Shown: in pieces, positions 1 to 12,554 of the stretch | Layout: each line of letters begins with the position of its first letter | Numbering within the stretch: the first letter of the stretch is position 1 | Assembly (NCBI GenBank): GCA_010093485.1 | Contig: MU001495.1 | Coordinates: 1,321,470 to 1,385,469 of the forward strand | DNA length: 64,000 nucleotides | Direction: 5' to 3' | Source: Karstenula rhodostoma CBS 690.94 | Taxonomy: Eukaryota; Ascomycota; Dothideomycetes; Pleosporales; Didymosphaeriaceae | Translations under genes and position numbers: made by a program | Notes under the pieces: generated by a model | Told to the model about the DNA's origin: nothing | Databases searched by the model: none | Seen by the model: the letters and a program-made list of their open reading frames with translations, nothing else

Positions 1-213
1 AAAAGCTAGTTAGTATTTAGGGTATTTAATTTATATAATCTTTTTAAGTTTTTTACTATAAGCTTAAGCGTCTTTAAATAGCTTAAAGAATAATAATATA
101 TTAAAAAATACTATATATTAAAGCCTTTAAAGTATATATAATACTAATTAAAGTTTATTCTTTACTTATAATAACTTTAAATTTAGTTATATATTTAAAA
201 ATAATTACTAAAT
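1..213. other. AT-rich RIP-degraded DNA, no gene
   Basis: The stretch is almost pure A/T with GTA/TTA strings and lacks CpA and TpG, so it has been through RIP. Every frame is full of stops. I recognise no element end or coding trace. It is probably the interior of a decayed repeat that continues left of the window. Confidence 0.6.
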
Positions 214-390
214 ATAGTAACTGAGTAATTACTCAGTTACTATTTTATTTTTTAAGTAATTAGTAATAGTAATTAGTAAATAAGTAATAGTGACTGAGTA
301 ATAGTAATTAAGTAATTACTTAGTAATACTATATAGTAATTACTCAGTTACTTAGTAATACTTAATTACTATTTTTCGTAACACTGCTAG
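214..390. repeat. Palindromic ACTGAGTAAT repeat cluster with a TIR-like end
   Basis: Positions 214-243 are a perfect 30-nt palindrome built on ACTGAGTAAT facing its own complement. Further direct or inverted copies of the motif lie near 291-299 and 340-353, joined by GTAATTA/GTAATA strings. The cluster ends at about 371-388 with CTATTTTTCGTAACACTG, which resembles a transposon terminal inverted repeat. Unlike its surroundings it keeps CpA and TpG, so it escaped RIP or arrived later. It could be the subterminal repeat zone of a DNA transposon or MITE; I did not find its partner end. Confidence 0.45.
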
Positions 391-2075
391 ATAGTATACT
401 ACCTATATTTAAAAAATAAGACTACTAGCTAAAGGAGGTATTAGGTATAGTATTAGTTATTTAGCTAGAACTAAAGTCTTTAGAATTAAAGTAAAAGACC
501 TCTAATTACTACTTAATAGAACTATTAATAAGAAGGGATATAAAAGCTTTATAGTTAATAATAATATTTTAGTAACTAGAATAATAGGTAACTAGAAATA
601 GAAGTTACTACTATATAATAGAATAATATATATAGTAGTCCTTTTTAAATTAGTAATTAATTTAATCTAAATTATCTCCCTTAGTTTAAATAGGCTTTAG
701 GATAATAATCTTAACCTCTTAAAGAAACTATAGAAGTTAAGAAAAAAAAAATTATTATATTAATAGTAAAATTATAGATATAGCTATAATAATAGTATTA
801 GGCCTCTTTATAGATATATATCTTTATAGTAACTTAGACCTAAGTAAGTAAATATTCTTCTATATTAGTAAGAGGTAGTAATAATAAAAGTAGAGGCCTT
901 AGATCTATATTATTTTTACTTCTATATAATAAAATAAAATCTAATCTATTATTCTTTATTTAATTTTAGTAGTAATTATTATACTTTCCCTAAATAATAT
1001 AGAGGTTAAACTACTAATAATTATAGATAGAGTAAGTATTTATTTAAATATTTTTAAGCTTCTAATAGAATACTAATATATAGTTTAATTCTTTAGATAG
1101 AAGTATAGGTTCCTATAGATAATCTAAGTTTATAAGATTTAAAAATTACTAAATAAGAGGATTTTATTAATATATTTAGTCTTTAGTAGTTATAAAGTCC
1201 TTTATAAAAAGGTTTTTATTACTAAATTTATCCTTACTACTTTTATTACTATAATTAGGTATAGGACTATTAAAGGAGGTAAAATCTAATACTTTATTTA
1301 ATACCTATAGACTTAAGGATATAGGAGTAGGCTAGATAGATATTTATACTATAATAAATTAAATAGATTTTATATCTAAATCCTCTATATATAATAGTAA
1401 AGAAGTATATAGTATTAATTATATTATATTTAGCTTAAGAGAGGATATTAGAAAAGGGATTTAATAGGCCTTATATAATAAATAATAGCTATTCTAAAAT
1501 AACTTTTATAAGGATAGTCTTATTAGGGTAAAGAACTATAAAAGACTTAGTAAAGATAATAAAATATAAAATATAGAATATAGTTAAGTTATAGTATTAA
1601 TAGACCTACTAATAATATAATATTTAGAAAGAGATATAATAGAAATTAGTAAAGAATATTTTTATTTATAATATATATAGTATTTCTTTAGTTTTCTATT
1701 TATAAAGATATTAAGAACTAGATTAAATAGATAACTATATTTATAGTAGAGTAGTATAGGTCTCTAGCCTACTATTACTAATTAATAAAAAGATAGTATA
1801 TAGCTAGAATAAGTAGTATAATATAAATATATATCTATAAAGTAAATATTAGTTTAAGTATTAGGTAAGGATATATATAAAAAAAAAAGACTAAGTATAA
1901 CTAATTTACTTTAAAAGTTTATTTTATACTAATTTAGAAATATAATCTATTATATAAGAAAATACTTTTATTTACTATTATTTATATAATTTTAAAAAAA
2001 GGGAAAAATAATATCTTCTATAATAGAGTTAAATTACTTAGCCTTATTAAAATACTATTTAGCCTATTTCTAGAG
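391..2075. other. Unassigned RIP-degraded region, possible old coding element
   Basis: About 1.7 kb of RIP-saturated sequence. If the in-frame TAG/TAA codons are read as mutated Gln/Trp/Arg codons, long stretches of the plus strand give continuous hydrophilic protein-like text. I could not match a reverse transcriptase, DDE transposase or tyrosine recombinase motif convincingly. It may be a dead transposon gene of unknown class. No LTR, poly(A) end or clear TIR is assigned to it. Confidence 0.3.
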
Positions 2076-2085
2076 CTTTAAAATC

Positions 2086-4537
2086 TTTTTTTTTTTTTTT
2101 TTTTTAATATAAAGCTACTATTGTAACTACCTAGTAATAAGGAAATATCTAGAGGTACTATATAGATCTATTAAATAGCTCTAAGGGATAGTACTATTTA
2201 TAATAAAAGAGAAAGAAGAAAGGACACCTATAGTACTAAGCTTAATTAACTAAATATTAACCTACTTATATATATTATATAATATAGTAATACTATAATA
2301 TTATAATACTATATAATACTAGTAGGGTAGTATACTCCTTATTTACTAATACTTAATATATAATTATAGAGAAGTTATAAAATATTAAAAATATTATAAA
2401 ATATTAAGGATATTATAAAATATTAAGGATATTATAAAATATTAAAAATATTATATATTAATAATATTATAATTTAAAAAAGAATATAAAAGAGAGGTTA
2501 CCTACTAGTAGTAAATAACTTATAGTACTATATATAAAGGCTAGCTTTTATAGGAAGAGACCTATACTAGAATATTCTACTCTATTAAAATAGCTAATAA
2601 TAAGTAACTACTTATTAGTAATAAATATAACCTTATATATACTATTAACTTTATTTACTACTTAAAACTAAGCCTATTAAAAGATCTTTATAAAGTTAGG
2701 TATATCTTCTAGTAAATTAACCTCTATTAGTATAATTAACTTAGTATAAAAATACTATAAGTTATAGCTATAGACTATATAATTATAGAGTCTATTAGTA
2801 AGTTTATTATATATATATATATAGTATTACTAATCTAGGATAGAATTACTTTTATAGTAGTTAACTAATAATAGGAACTTTACTAGTAAGTAGTAAGAGT
2901 AGATTATAGAGATTCTTAAGGGTTAAAAAAAGCTAAACTTTATAGTAAAAGTAATTATAATTAAGAAGTTAAAAAAGCCTATATAGTTAATAAATATAGA
3001 GGTAGTAATAAATACCCTATAGTAGGTAAAGTAAAATATAATAGGTAATATTAATAGTAATAATAGGTAGATAATATTAATACTAATAATAGATAGATAG
3101 TATTAATAGTAATAGTAATAGGGTAAGCTATACACTATAAACTATAAATAAAAATTAAGAATATTAGTAAGTATAAGTAAGTAGAAGAGTTAGTATTTAA
3201 ATAACTATTAGTTAGTATTATATTAATAATTAAAAAAGTATAAAAATATATAAAATAAGTATTAAAGCTAGCCTAGATCCTACTCTAGGTTTATAGGACT
3301 ATATAGTATACTTATAATAGAAGAGAGCTTTTTATCCTTCTTTAATATTTATTTTATATATTTTTATACTTTTTTAATTATTAGTATAATACTAACTAAT
3401 AGTTATTTAATACTAACTCTCCTTATCTATACTTACTAATATTCTTAACTTTTATTTATAGTTTATAGCTTATAGCTTACCTTATTACTATTACTATTAC
3501 TATTACTATCGCTATTACTATTAATACTACCCGCCTATTATTACTATTAATATTACCTACTACTTCCTTATATATTCTATAAAGCTACTACTACTTACTT
3601 TATATTTATTAATTATATAAGTTATTCTAATTTAATTATAATTACTTTTACTATAAAGTCTAGCTTCTCTTAATTTTTAAGAACTATTATAATTAACTTT
3701 TACTACTTACTAGTAAAATCCCTATTTCTAGTTAACTATTATAAAGGTAATTCTAGTAAGCCTTAAGTTAGTAATATTATATATATATATATATATAAGA
3801 AATTTACTAATAGACTCTATAATTATATAGTTTATAGCTATAACTTATAGTATTTATATACTAGATTAATTATTATACTAATAGAGGTTAACTTACTAGA
3901 TAATATATTAAATTTTATAATATATATAGTTAGATATATCTAAGTTACTAATAGACTTACTACTAGTATATACTATATTATATTTATTATTAAGGATTAG
4001 TTACTTATTATTATTAGCTATTTTAATAAAGTAGGATATAGTATAGATCTCTTTTTATAAGAGCTAGCCTTTATATATAGTATTATAAGTTACTTACTAT
4101 TAATAGATAACTTCTCTTTTATATTCTTTTTTAAGTTATAATATTATTAATATTTTATAATATTCTTAATATTTTATAACTTCTCTATAATTATATATTA
4201 GGTATTAGTAAATAAGGAATATACTACCCTACTAATATTATATAATATTATAATATTACTATATTATATAATATATATAGGTAAATTAATATTTAGTTAA
4301 TTAAGTTTAGTACTATAGGCGCCTTTTTTTCTTTTTTATTATAAATAGTACTATCTTTTAGAGCTATTTAATAAAACTATATAGTACTTCTAGATATTTC
4401 TTTATTACTAGGTAGTTATAATAGTAACTTTATATTAAAAAAAAAAAAAAAAAAAAAGTATTAAAGAAAAATAAAAAGCTCTCTCCTATTATAAGTATAC
4501 TATATAGTTCTATAGGCCTGGATTAGAATCTAGACTA
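2086..4537 (-). mobile_element. Family A poly(A) element, copy 1 (interrupted by copy 2)
   Basis: On the plus strand the copy starts with a T20 tract (2086-2105), the complement of its poly(A) tail, and ends with the family 5' end (GATTAGAATCTAGACT, about 4521-4536). Its body is split by copy 2 at 3268-4457. Target duplications flank it: CTTTAAAATC at 2076-2085 and CTTTAAAACC at 4538-4547, differing by one RIP-type C/T change. A poly(A) tail with a 10-bp duplication indicates target-primed reverse transcription. No ORF is recognisable. The copy contains an expanded run of a roughly 20-bp repeat at about 2385-2455. Confidence 0.8.
3268..4457 (+). mobile_element. Family A poly(A) element, copy 2, full length
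   Basis: This is the cleanest copy, 1190 bp ending in an A21 tail (4437-4457). It is inserted in opposite orientation into copy 1. The target duplication GTATTAAAG is present at 3259-3267 and 4458-4466. Copies 1 and 2 together form an inverted repeat with arms of about 1.2 kb. Internal landmarks in sense order are the 5' end (near 3270-3300), a CTATTACTATTA-rich microsatellite (about 3480-3560), and the 3' unit ending in CTTTATATT before the tail. I see no reverse transcriptase or other ORF, so the element is probably non-autonomous. Confidence 0.85.
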
Positions 4538-4547
4538 CTTTAAAACC

Positions 4548-4722
4548 TTATAAAAGAGAATATACTTTTAGTTAGAATTATTAAAATACTTCTTATACTA
4601 TTAATACTATCCTATAATAATTATATAATACTTAAAAAAGGTATACTAATAAAAATATAAGGTATTATAAAAAGAATATTATATAGTATTTATAGTAAAA
4701 TATAGTAAGTTAACTAGTAAAG
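4548..4722. other. AT-rich spacer
   Basis: RIP-degraded DNA between family A copy 1 and the first Copia element. It should be the left half of whatever the Copia landed in, with the right half resuming at 11956. No recognisable motif. Confidence 0.5.
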
Positions 4723-4928
4723 TATTAAGAATATAAATAATACTTAGTAATATCGGGGTTTATAGAACTCCAATCAGCCGCGATAAGGGGTACCTTAACC
4801 TAAGTACTAAACTAATTTAGGATAAGTATAGTATATAACTAGCCTTTCTAGTAATCTTTTCTTATATAGTAATTTAATTAATTTACTCCCTAAATAAAAG
4901 GATATTTAAGCTTCTTTTCTTTACTATA
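4723..4928 (+). repeat. 5' LTR of Copia element 1
   Basis: 206 bp, the same length as the partner LTR at 11745-11950. It keeps an unmutated patch at about 4753-4795 (CAATCAGCCGCGAT) that is RIP-converted in the 3' LTR. Conversely the 3' LTR keeps CpA near its own end (TTCACTCCC, CTCCACTATA) where this copy has TTTACTCCC and CTTTACTATA. Confidence 0.9.
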
Positions 4929-7900
4929 GTTATAAGTTTAGTACTTAGAATATAGAATAATTCTCTCTATATATTTTACTACTTAAATATACCCTTTTAG
5001 GTTCTCCTATTATACTAAAAGCCTTCTTTATTTAATAAAGCTATAAGTAATTTAATTATTTTAGTTACTTAGACCTAGCTTATTAATTAAATAAGCTAGC
5101 CTTATTAGTTTATAAACTTATATTTCTAAGTAAACTTTAAAGGTATCTAGTCTAAAATTAATCTAGATAGTCTAATAGTCCCCTTAATTAAGGATAATTA
5201 CTCTATTTAACTAGTTATTCTAAAGGAACTATACTAACTAATTACTTTAGATAATCTTAAAGATTATAAGTAGGAACTTAAATTATATAAGAAGGATAAG
5301 GAAAGCTATATTTTAAGAATTATAAAATATTATACTATAGTCTCTAACTAGTAAATATACTATTCTAATCTATAAAATCTTTAAAACTAGGTTTATACTA
5401 CTATTTTCTAAGATCTCCTTACTCTAATAATAATTAATATAGTTAAAGATAATAAATCTATCTTATAATATCTACTTTATATACTAAAAAATAATCTAGT
5501 ACCTACTAAAGGAATAATTAAAAACCTTATTTAAGTATAGTATTATACTTATCTTAATAAAATAAAGAGTAAATAGTAGAATCTAGAAATCTAGTTTAAA
5601 AAATAGTAGCTCCTCTACTATAAAGTAATTATATACTTAATTAAAGAAATTAAAGGAGTACTTATAATTTATAATTTCCTTAAAGCTTTAGGTAAGAAGA
5701 TTACCCCTAAGTAGTCCTACTTAATTAAGTAATAAATTCTACTTAATAAAATACTTAAAAGGCCTATAATAATACTTTCTAAGATTAGAAAAGTATTTTT
5801 AGTACTAATCTAGAAATAATTACTCTACCCTAATTATAAAAGGACTAGTATCTATATAATATTTAGTAGTTAGACTACTAAACCTAGTAGGGAATTATCT
5901 AATAATATATAAAATAATAATTATTTTAACTACCCTTATAAGAATACTTAATATAAATAGTAACTAATTAAATACTAATACTTATAAATAGCTATCGCTA
6001 GTACTCTAATTAATAAATCTTAAGTATTTAACCTTTCTAATAAAGAGTAAAATAAGATCTTAAGCTATCTAAAACTTTTATAATAGTTGAAACTATAGAC
6101 TAAAATTAATAGTACTAATTAGAAAATAAGTAATAAGAAGTAATTTACTATTAATTATTCTAATAGTATTATAGTAGCTCTTATTAATCTAATTAACCTT
6201 TTAAGTAAAGTCTCTAAGAATAGAATCTATAATATAATATAGAATTCTTACCTACTTTCTAAGAGTATAATTCTAGATAGTATAGTTACTATTTACTTTA
6301 TTAATAATTAGAACCTTTTAGTTACTAGTTCTTTTAAGAAAGTAATTATAAAAGACTAAATTAAAGTAGAAACTTAAGCTCTATTTATCTTAGGAATAGG
6401 AAATTACCTAATTAAGAATATTTTTTATAGTAAGAATAAGAAATAATTAGAGAATCTACTACTTAAAGATATAAAAGTAGTTAAGAACTTTTATATAAAT
6501 ATTATCTTAGAAGCTTAATTTAAGAAAGTTAGTATTTAATATCTTAGCTTAGATAATACTCTAAGGATTAGAATAATTAAATAAAGCGTTATAATAATAA
6601 ACCTATAATATAAATATAATTTTATTTTTTTTAAATATAAGTTTATATACTCTTATCTTACTATTATAAATATAATTTAACTATCTAAGTTATTAAGAGA
6701 GAATATCTCCTACTTAGATAGTAAAGAATTATAGTATAAGTAATTAAAATATCTTAGAAAAAAGGCTTTATAAGCTCTAGTTTCTAGTATATATAATATA
6801 TTAATTAAAAAAATATAATAATAAGAATATAAGTATTATATAGTTATATATATAAGTAAGGTAATCTTATAATAATTATATAAGTATTTACTATATCTAT
6901 TCTACTATATTATATAGAATCTATTTAATATAGAGTAAAAGTAAATATTTAAATCCTAGATTCTTATAATAAAGGAAGAATTTAGTAGGAAGTTCTATAA
7001 TTTTAATTTATAAGGGAAGATACTTTTAAAGATTCTATAATTAATAAAACGCCTATTAATCTTTATAAAGAATAAGTACTAGCTCTAAATTATATAAATC
7101 TAATAGAATAATAATATAATAATACTCCTATAGTAAGGGATATTATAATATAAGGAATAGATAATTAAAGAAGAAATTATAATTAACCCTTTATTACCTT
7201 ATATATATAAAACTAATAGTTTAGTAAAGTAAACTAGAAAAGAGCTAATTAAATAAATAATAAAAATAAGGTCTAGTATAAATCTACTAATAAAGCTATA
7301 GCTAGAGATTATAAATATAGTAGTCTAGCTATATAATATAAGCCTAAATATAGTATATAACTTCTAATTACTAAATAAAGTATTAAATAGCTAGTTCTAA
7401 TAGTACTTTTAGTACTATAAGCTAGTAATTATATAATATATAATAGTAGATTTCTATCTAGACTAGAGTAGGATTTATACCTATAGATACTAAGTATATT
7501 CTCTAATAAAGGATTATAAAGCTAGATATAATAAAAGGGGATTTAAAATAAATCTAAGAGTTTATATTAGATATTTAGTAAACTATTAAACTTCTAATAT
7601 CTATAGAATATAAATTCCTATACTTAATTAAGTAATTATAACTAAGAATATTATATTTAATAAGATAATCTTCTACTAGGGAGTATATAAAATTAAATTT
7701 CTAAAAATAGAAACTCTAAAAATTATAAAAAGTATTTATAAAAATAAGGTTAATAATTTAAAAAATATATTTAATATAATTAATTTTACTTCTAGCTTAA
7801 ATAAGTATATAAGTACTATAAGAATTAAGAATACTAAGTAATTATTTAAAAGTAAAGGATTAGAGTAGATAGATTTTAAGAATAGCTAGCTAAGGAATTA

Positions 7901-8619
7901 AAAAGTAATAATACTAACTATTATATAAGCTATAGGTATAGCTAGCTAATAGCTACGAATTTATATAGACTAAAATTTAAGTATAGGACTTATAACCTTA
8001 AATATAATACTATAGCTAAATATTATAGAAACTAATTAATATAATTATAAGAATACTAAAAGCTACTAGAATTAGAATTTAACTAGAAAAGCTAGTAAAC
8101 TAGAACCTTAGGATAGTACTTCCTTAAAGTAGGAGCTTTAAAACCCTACTACTACTTTTTAATCTAGTATAACTAACTCTATACTACTAGATAAAGTAAG
8201 AAATCTACTAGTAAACTAAAAGTAATAGTATATCTTCCCTATAGTAAATAAGATAAGTAGATAACTTTAAAAAGAGGTATTTAAAATTAACTAACTAATA
8301 AATAGGTATTTACTAGTTTAAAAGTTAAAATAATAAGATATAGATTATAATAATTAGCTAGGGGGTAAATTAAATTTTAGTATATATATACTAATAGTAA
8401 ATCTATTTTTAAAAGATAATTTCTAGATTAATTTTATATATATATTTATACTAGGAGTAGATAAAACCTAAAATAAATATAAAGGCTATAAGATACTAAA
8501 TATAATAGTTATAATAACTATATTTAAGAAATTAAAATTAGTAATATTACTAGCTTATCTATATAGAGATAAGCTATTACTAAAATTAATATTCTAGAAA
8601 TATTTACTTTCCTATTCTC

Positions 8620-10150
8620 TAGAAAAACTATTTAAGTAGACTATAATTAAAAAGATTACTACCCTATAGTAGAAAGGAACTTAGATAAAGTTACCTTAAT
8701 TATAAGTAATAAAATACTTATTTTTATTAAAATAGATATTTATATATAAGTTTAATTAGGATAGTTAATTTAAGAACTATAAAGCTTATATTATAGTTAA
8801 AGGGGATTTTTAATTAAAGAATACCCTATACTTAACTTATACTACTATACTTATAATAAAATTATTCTAAGTAGTAATAGTAATTACTATAGAGTTTAAT
8901 TTTAAGATTAAATAATATAATATTATAGGAGTATTCCTAAATATTATAATTATAGTAGATAACCCTATAATCTATAAACTTCTAAATAGGTTTAAAATAC
9001 TAGAAATATATATAAAATTAAATTAAGCTCTTTATAATTTAAGAGACTTACTATTTCTTTAGTATAAAGAGTTTTCTTACTTACTTAAAGTTAAAGGGTT
9101 TAAAGCTTTAAAGGAAGAGTCTTATTTATTCCTTTCTAGAGATTAGAAAATTCTAGTACTATTTTATATAGATAATATACTACTTCTATATTATAATAAC
9201 TATAGAGAGTAAGCTTAAATACTATAAAATAAGGTTATAAATAAATATAAGATTAAAAATAAGAGACTAGTTAAGTAGTTTTTTAAAGTATAAGTAATTA
9301 AAAACTAAAATAATTAAATAATTATACTTATATATAATATATATATTAATAAAATTATAAAAAAATTTAAGCTTTATAAAGCTAGTAGCTTCCTACCTAC
9401 TTCTCTCTTAATTAATAAGCTTAAAAAGAGTAAAGGTAAAGTATTACTATAGTAGATTAAAAGTTATTAAGAAAAGGTTAAATTAGTATTATATATAGTA
9501 ATTATATTATAACTAAATATTATATTTACTATATTAAAGCTATCCTTCTTCCTTATTAACCTAAATATAAAGTATAAAGTAGTAATTAATTAAATAATTT
9601 TATACCTCTATAGAATATACTAGAAAGTAATTTAGTTTAGTAGATATAATAGTCTAGACCTACTTATCTATAGAGATATATCTTTTATAAATAATTTACT
9701 AATAAGATAATTATTTTATAAATATATTACTTTACTATTTAGTAGTACTATTCTATAGAAGGTAGCTTACTAAAGTATAATTATAATTTTAACTATAAAA
9801 GTAGAGTTTCTTACTCTAAAGTATATTAGTAAAGAAGTAATAACTTTAAAGTACTTCTTTACTAAATTTATACTAGACTTAGGATTACTCTAGTAAATCT
9901 ACTATAATAACTAGTAAATAATTAGACTAGTAATTAAAAAAAATAAAAGGATTACTATATACCTTTACTATATTAATATCTAGAATATATAGCTATAATA
10001 AAAGTATATAAAAGAATTATTTAAGATTTTATATTTTAAAATAAGTAAAATACTTATAGATAGTTTAATAAAAGTATTATTAAAATAGTAGTTTACTAAA
10101 TTTATATAGCTACTTAACCTTTAAGATATAAGTTTTATAATTATAGATAT
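8620..10150 (+). pseudogene. Copia element 1 reverse transcriptase-RNase H remnant
   Basis: When TAG/TAA are read as RIP products of Trp/Gln/Arg codons, this stretch gives the typical Copia RT order: VGAFLN region near 8930, LYGLR region near 9030, active site at 9165-9176 (YIDN, from YVDD by GTA to ATA and GAT to AAT), then RNase H with the A(D/N)GLTK-like block near 10060-10080. Both the stop codons and the lost catalytic Asp make it non-functional. It would have copied element RNA to cDNA in virus-like particles. Confidence 0.8.
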
Positions 10151-11744
10151 AAAAGAAATAAAGTAAGAGGAGATTTATTAGATTTAATTATAAAAAGTAC
10201 TTTTTAACTAGAGAATAAAAGAAAAATAAAAGGAAAATAAAAAAAATCTATCCTACTTAAATATATTAAATATCTAATTAAAGAGCTTATAAAGCTAAGT
10301 ATACTACTATACTTCTAATATATTAAAGTACCTAAAATACCTATATCTAAAGTTACTCTAACTATAAATAGGAGATTCTTTAATTTTAAAAAACCTATTA
10401 TAACTATATAGATACTTTTTAGAGTAATTAAAGTTAGGCTACTACTAATCTATACTATAATAACTAATATTTAAATCTACTTTATAGAGCTACTATAAAA
10501 TATAGTATTTATAAAGAGTAGATATATTATATTTAGAAGTATATATAGTTTTTTATAAGTTTACCTTTTAACTATTTATAAGGTAGACTTACTAGAAAGT
10601 AAATAGAGTAAAGATAAAAGTAGTAAAAATAGAAATAAAAGTAGAAAAAATAGGAATAAGAGTAAAGATAAAAATAGATAAAAGTAAAATAAAAATAAAT
10701 AAAATAGGGATAAAAGTAAAGAGAGTAGAAAAAAAGCTAGTTATTAAATAAGAGTTCTATAAAGGTATAAGAAGGGTTTTTTAACCTTTATTCTAATTCT
10801 TTAGTATAGCTTAAATATACTACTATAAATAATTAATCTTATAAGCCTATATATAGTTAATAAAAATCTAAGTAATAAGAAAAATAAGAAAAACTTATAC
10901 TAGAGTTTAAATTATTATAGAATAGAATAAAGTATATTATATATATAGCTAGAAATAGTAGACTATAATAATTAGTAAAACTTAACTAAATAAATAAAGA
11001 ATCTAGCTTATATTAATTTATATAAGTATATATAATAGTAAAAGTAATACCTTATTTACTAGTTTATAATATTATAATAAAGGCTATCTAACCTACTACT
11101 TAAGGTACTTATTAAGTAGCTAAGGTAGCTTATTAGTTAAATAGCCTTAATATACTTTTCTTTTATAGCTAGAAGAGTATATAATACTACTAAAGGAGCT
11201 TAGCTAAGAGTATAAGAAGTAAACTAAGTAAAAAAGTAATTAGATTAATAAGTTATTTAAAGAGTTATAGTAAATCTTTTAGTAGTAGCTACTTATTTAG
11301 CTTTAAATCTCTTTTCTTATTTATATACTTTAATAGTATAAGCTTTAGTAATATTATTAGCTATCTAAAAAGTATAAGTAGAGTATTAAAAAGTAAAAGA
11401 TAAGAATATACTATAAGATAGGATAATAGAAATAAAAAAGAAAAATTTAAAAGATATAAAAAATATTTTTTTATTCTACCTACCTCTACTAATTTATACT
11501 ATATAATAATTACTTACCTTATTTATTATTACTTACTATACCTAGTTATAAGGCTACTACTATTTATAAGTATTATACTAAGTACTAAGAGACTTTTACT
11601 CTAGCTAATTAGTATTGCAATATTAATAATAATATAATATAAGTAGGAAATTATAATCTAAGCTATATATTTTTAAGGGAAGCTAATCTAAATAATTAAA
11701 TTCTACTAGTAAATAAATAATAAGCGCTATTTATCTAGAGAGTA
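10150..11744 (+). other. Unassigned 3' interior of Copia element 1
   Basis: Between the end of the pol-like text and the 3' LTR lie about 1.6 kb with no match to Copia domains. Positions 10600-10740 are strongly purine-rich (AAAAGTARAAATAR-like) and would encode a Lys/Arg/Asn-rich run in one frame. The rest is ordinary RIP-degraded DNA. It could be an additional ORF or an older insertion whose ends I cannot see. Confidence 0.4.
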
Positions 11745-11950
11745 TATTAAGAATATAAATAATACTTAGTAATATTAAAGTTTATAGAGCTCTAATTAGC
11801 TATAATAAGGGATACCTTAACCTAAGTACTAAACTAATTTAGGATAAGTATAGTATATAACTAGTCTTTCTAGTAATTTTTTCTTATATAATAATCTAAT
11901 TAATTCACTCCCTAAATAAAGGGATATTCGAGCTCCTTTTCTCCACTATA
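11745..11950 (+). repeat. 3' LTR of Copia element 1
   Basis: 206 bp, collinear with 4723-4928. Nearly all differences between the pair are C/T or G/A, as expected from RIP. The target duplication TAAAG follows directly. Confidence 0.9.
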
Positions 11951-11955
11951 TAAAG

Positions 11956-12511
11956 ATATATAAAATAATAGTATACTTTTTAATATAAAAGGATATAATA
12001 TTATAACTTTAAAGTAAGTAAATTTAAAAGGTAATAGTATTTATAAATTCTTATTAATATTAGTTAAAATAATAATAAAAAAGAATATCTATATTTTATT
12101 CTATTTATTATAGCTATAATATTATTTTAAATAAGTATATCTATATTATATATAATAGGTACTTTAATACTAGAAGAACTACTATTCTATTAGAAGATAT
12201 TAGAAAGTACTATAGAAATAAAGAATATAGATAATATTTTATAAATATAAAATATTTTAGAGAATATTAAAAGAAATAAAGGAGATAGTATAAAATTACT
12301 AGAAGTATAGTTAAAATTAAGTATTATAATAGTATTATAGTAAAAGAATAGATAAAGAATAAAATTAAATTAAGTTAAAATTTTTTTTTTAAGTTTTTAA
12401 AGTATTAATTAGTATTAGGCTAGACTAATACCTAAAAAGAATTATATACTAAATAAATATTTAGAAATATATAGCTAAGTTTAATATTTTATAGCTAGAA
12501 TAGTTATAAAT
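11956..12511. other. AT-rich RIP-degraded spacer
   Basis: About 0.55 kb between Copia element 1 and family A copy 3. It is probably the continuation of 4548-4722. Purine-rich stretches (about 12180-12380) read as an open-looking degenerate peptide, but I recognise no domain. Confidence 0.45.
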
Positions 12512-12519
12512 AATATATT

Positions 12520-12521
<2 letters not shown>

Positions 12522-12554
<33 letters not shown>

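Larger units (their letters stand above)
4723..11950 (+). mobile_element. RIP-inactivated Ty1/Copia LTR retrotransposon
   Basis: A complete 7228-bp element with two 206-bp LTRs (4723-4928 and 11745-11950) and a perfect 5-bp target duplication TAAAG (4718-4722 and 11951-11955). The Copia assignment rests on order and motifs. The reverse transcriptase YVDD box at 9165-9176 now reads YIDN. It is preceded by a readable VGAFLN-like segment (about 8930) and LYGLR-like segment (about 9030), and followed by RNase H ending near 10110. Every frame is broken by RIP stops. About 1.6 kb between the end of pol and the 3' LTR is unusual and unassigned. Confidence 0.92.

Noticed and set aside
391..2075. Starship-type captain (DUF3435 tyrosine recombinase) or FluG-like gene
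   Set aside because: A few Leu-Arg and Arg-Gly stretches suggested it, but no catalytic R...R-Y pattern could be placed; the reading frame itself is uncertain.
4510..4530. GATTCTAATCC-like string (minus strand) at the family A 5' end as a Pol III B box
   Set aside because: Two mismatches to the B-box core and no space for an A box upstream, so a tRNA-derived SINE head is not supported.
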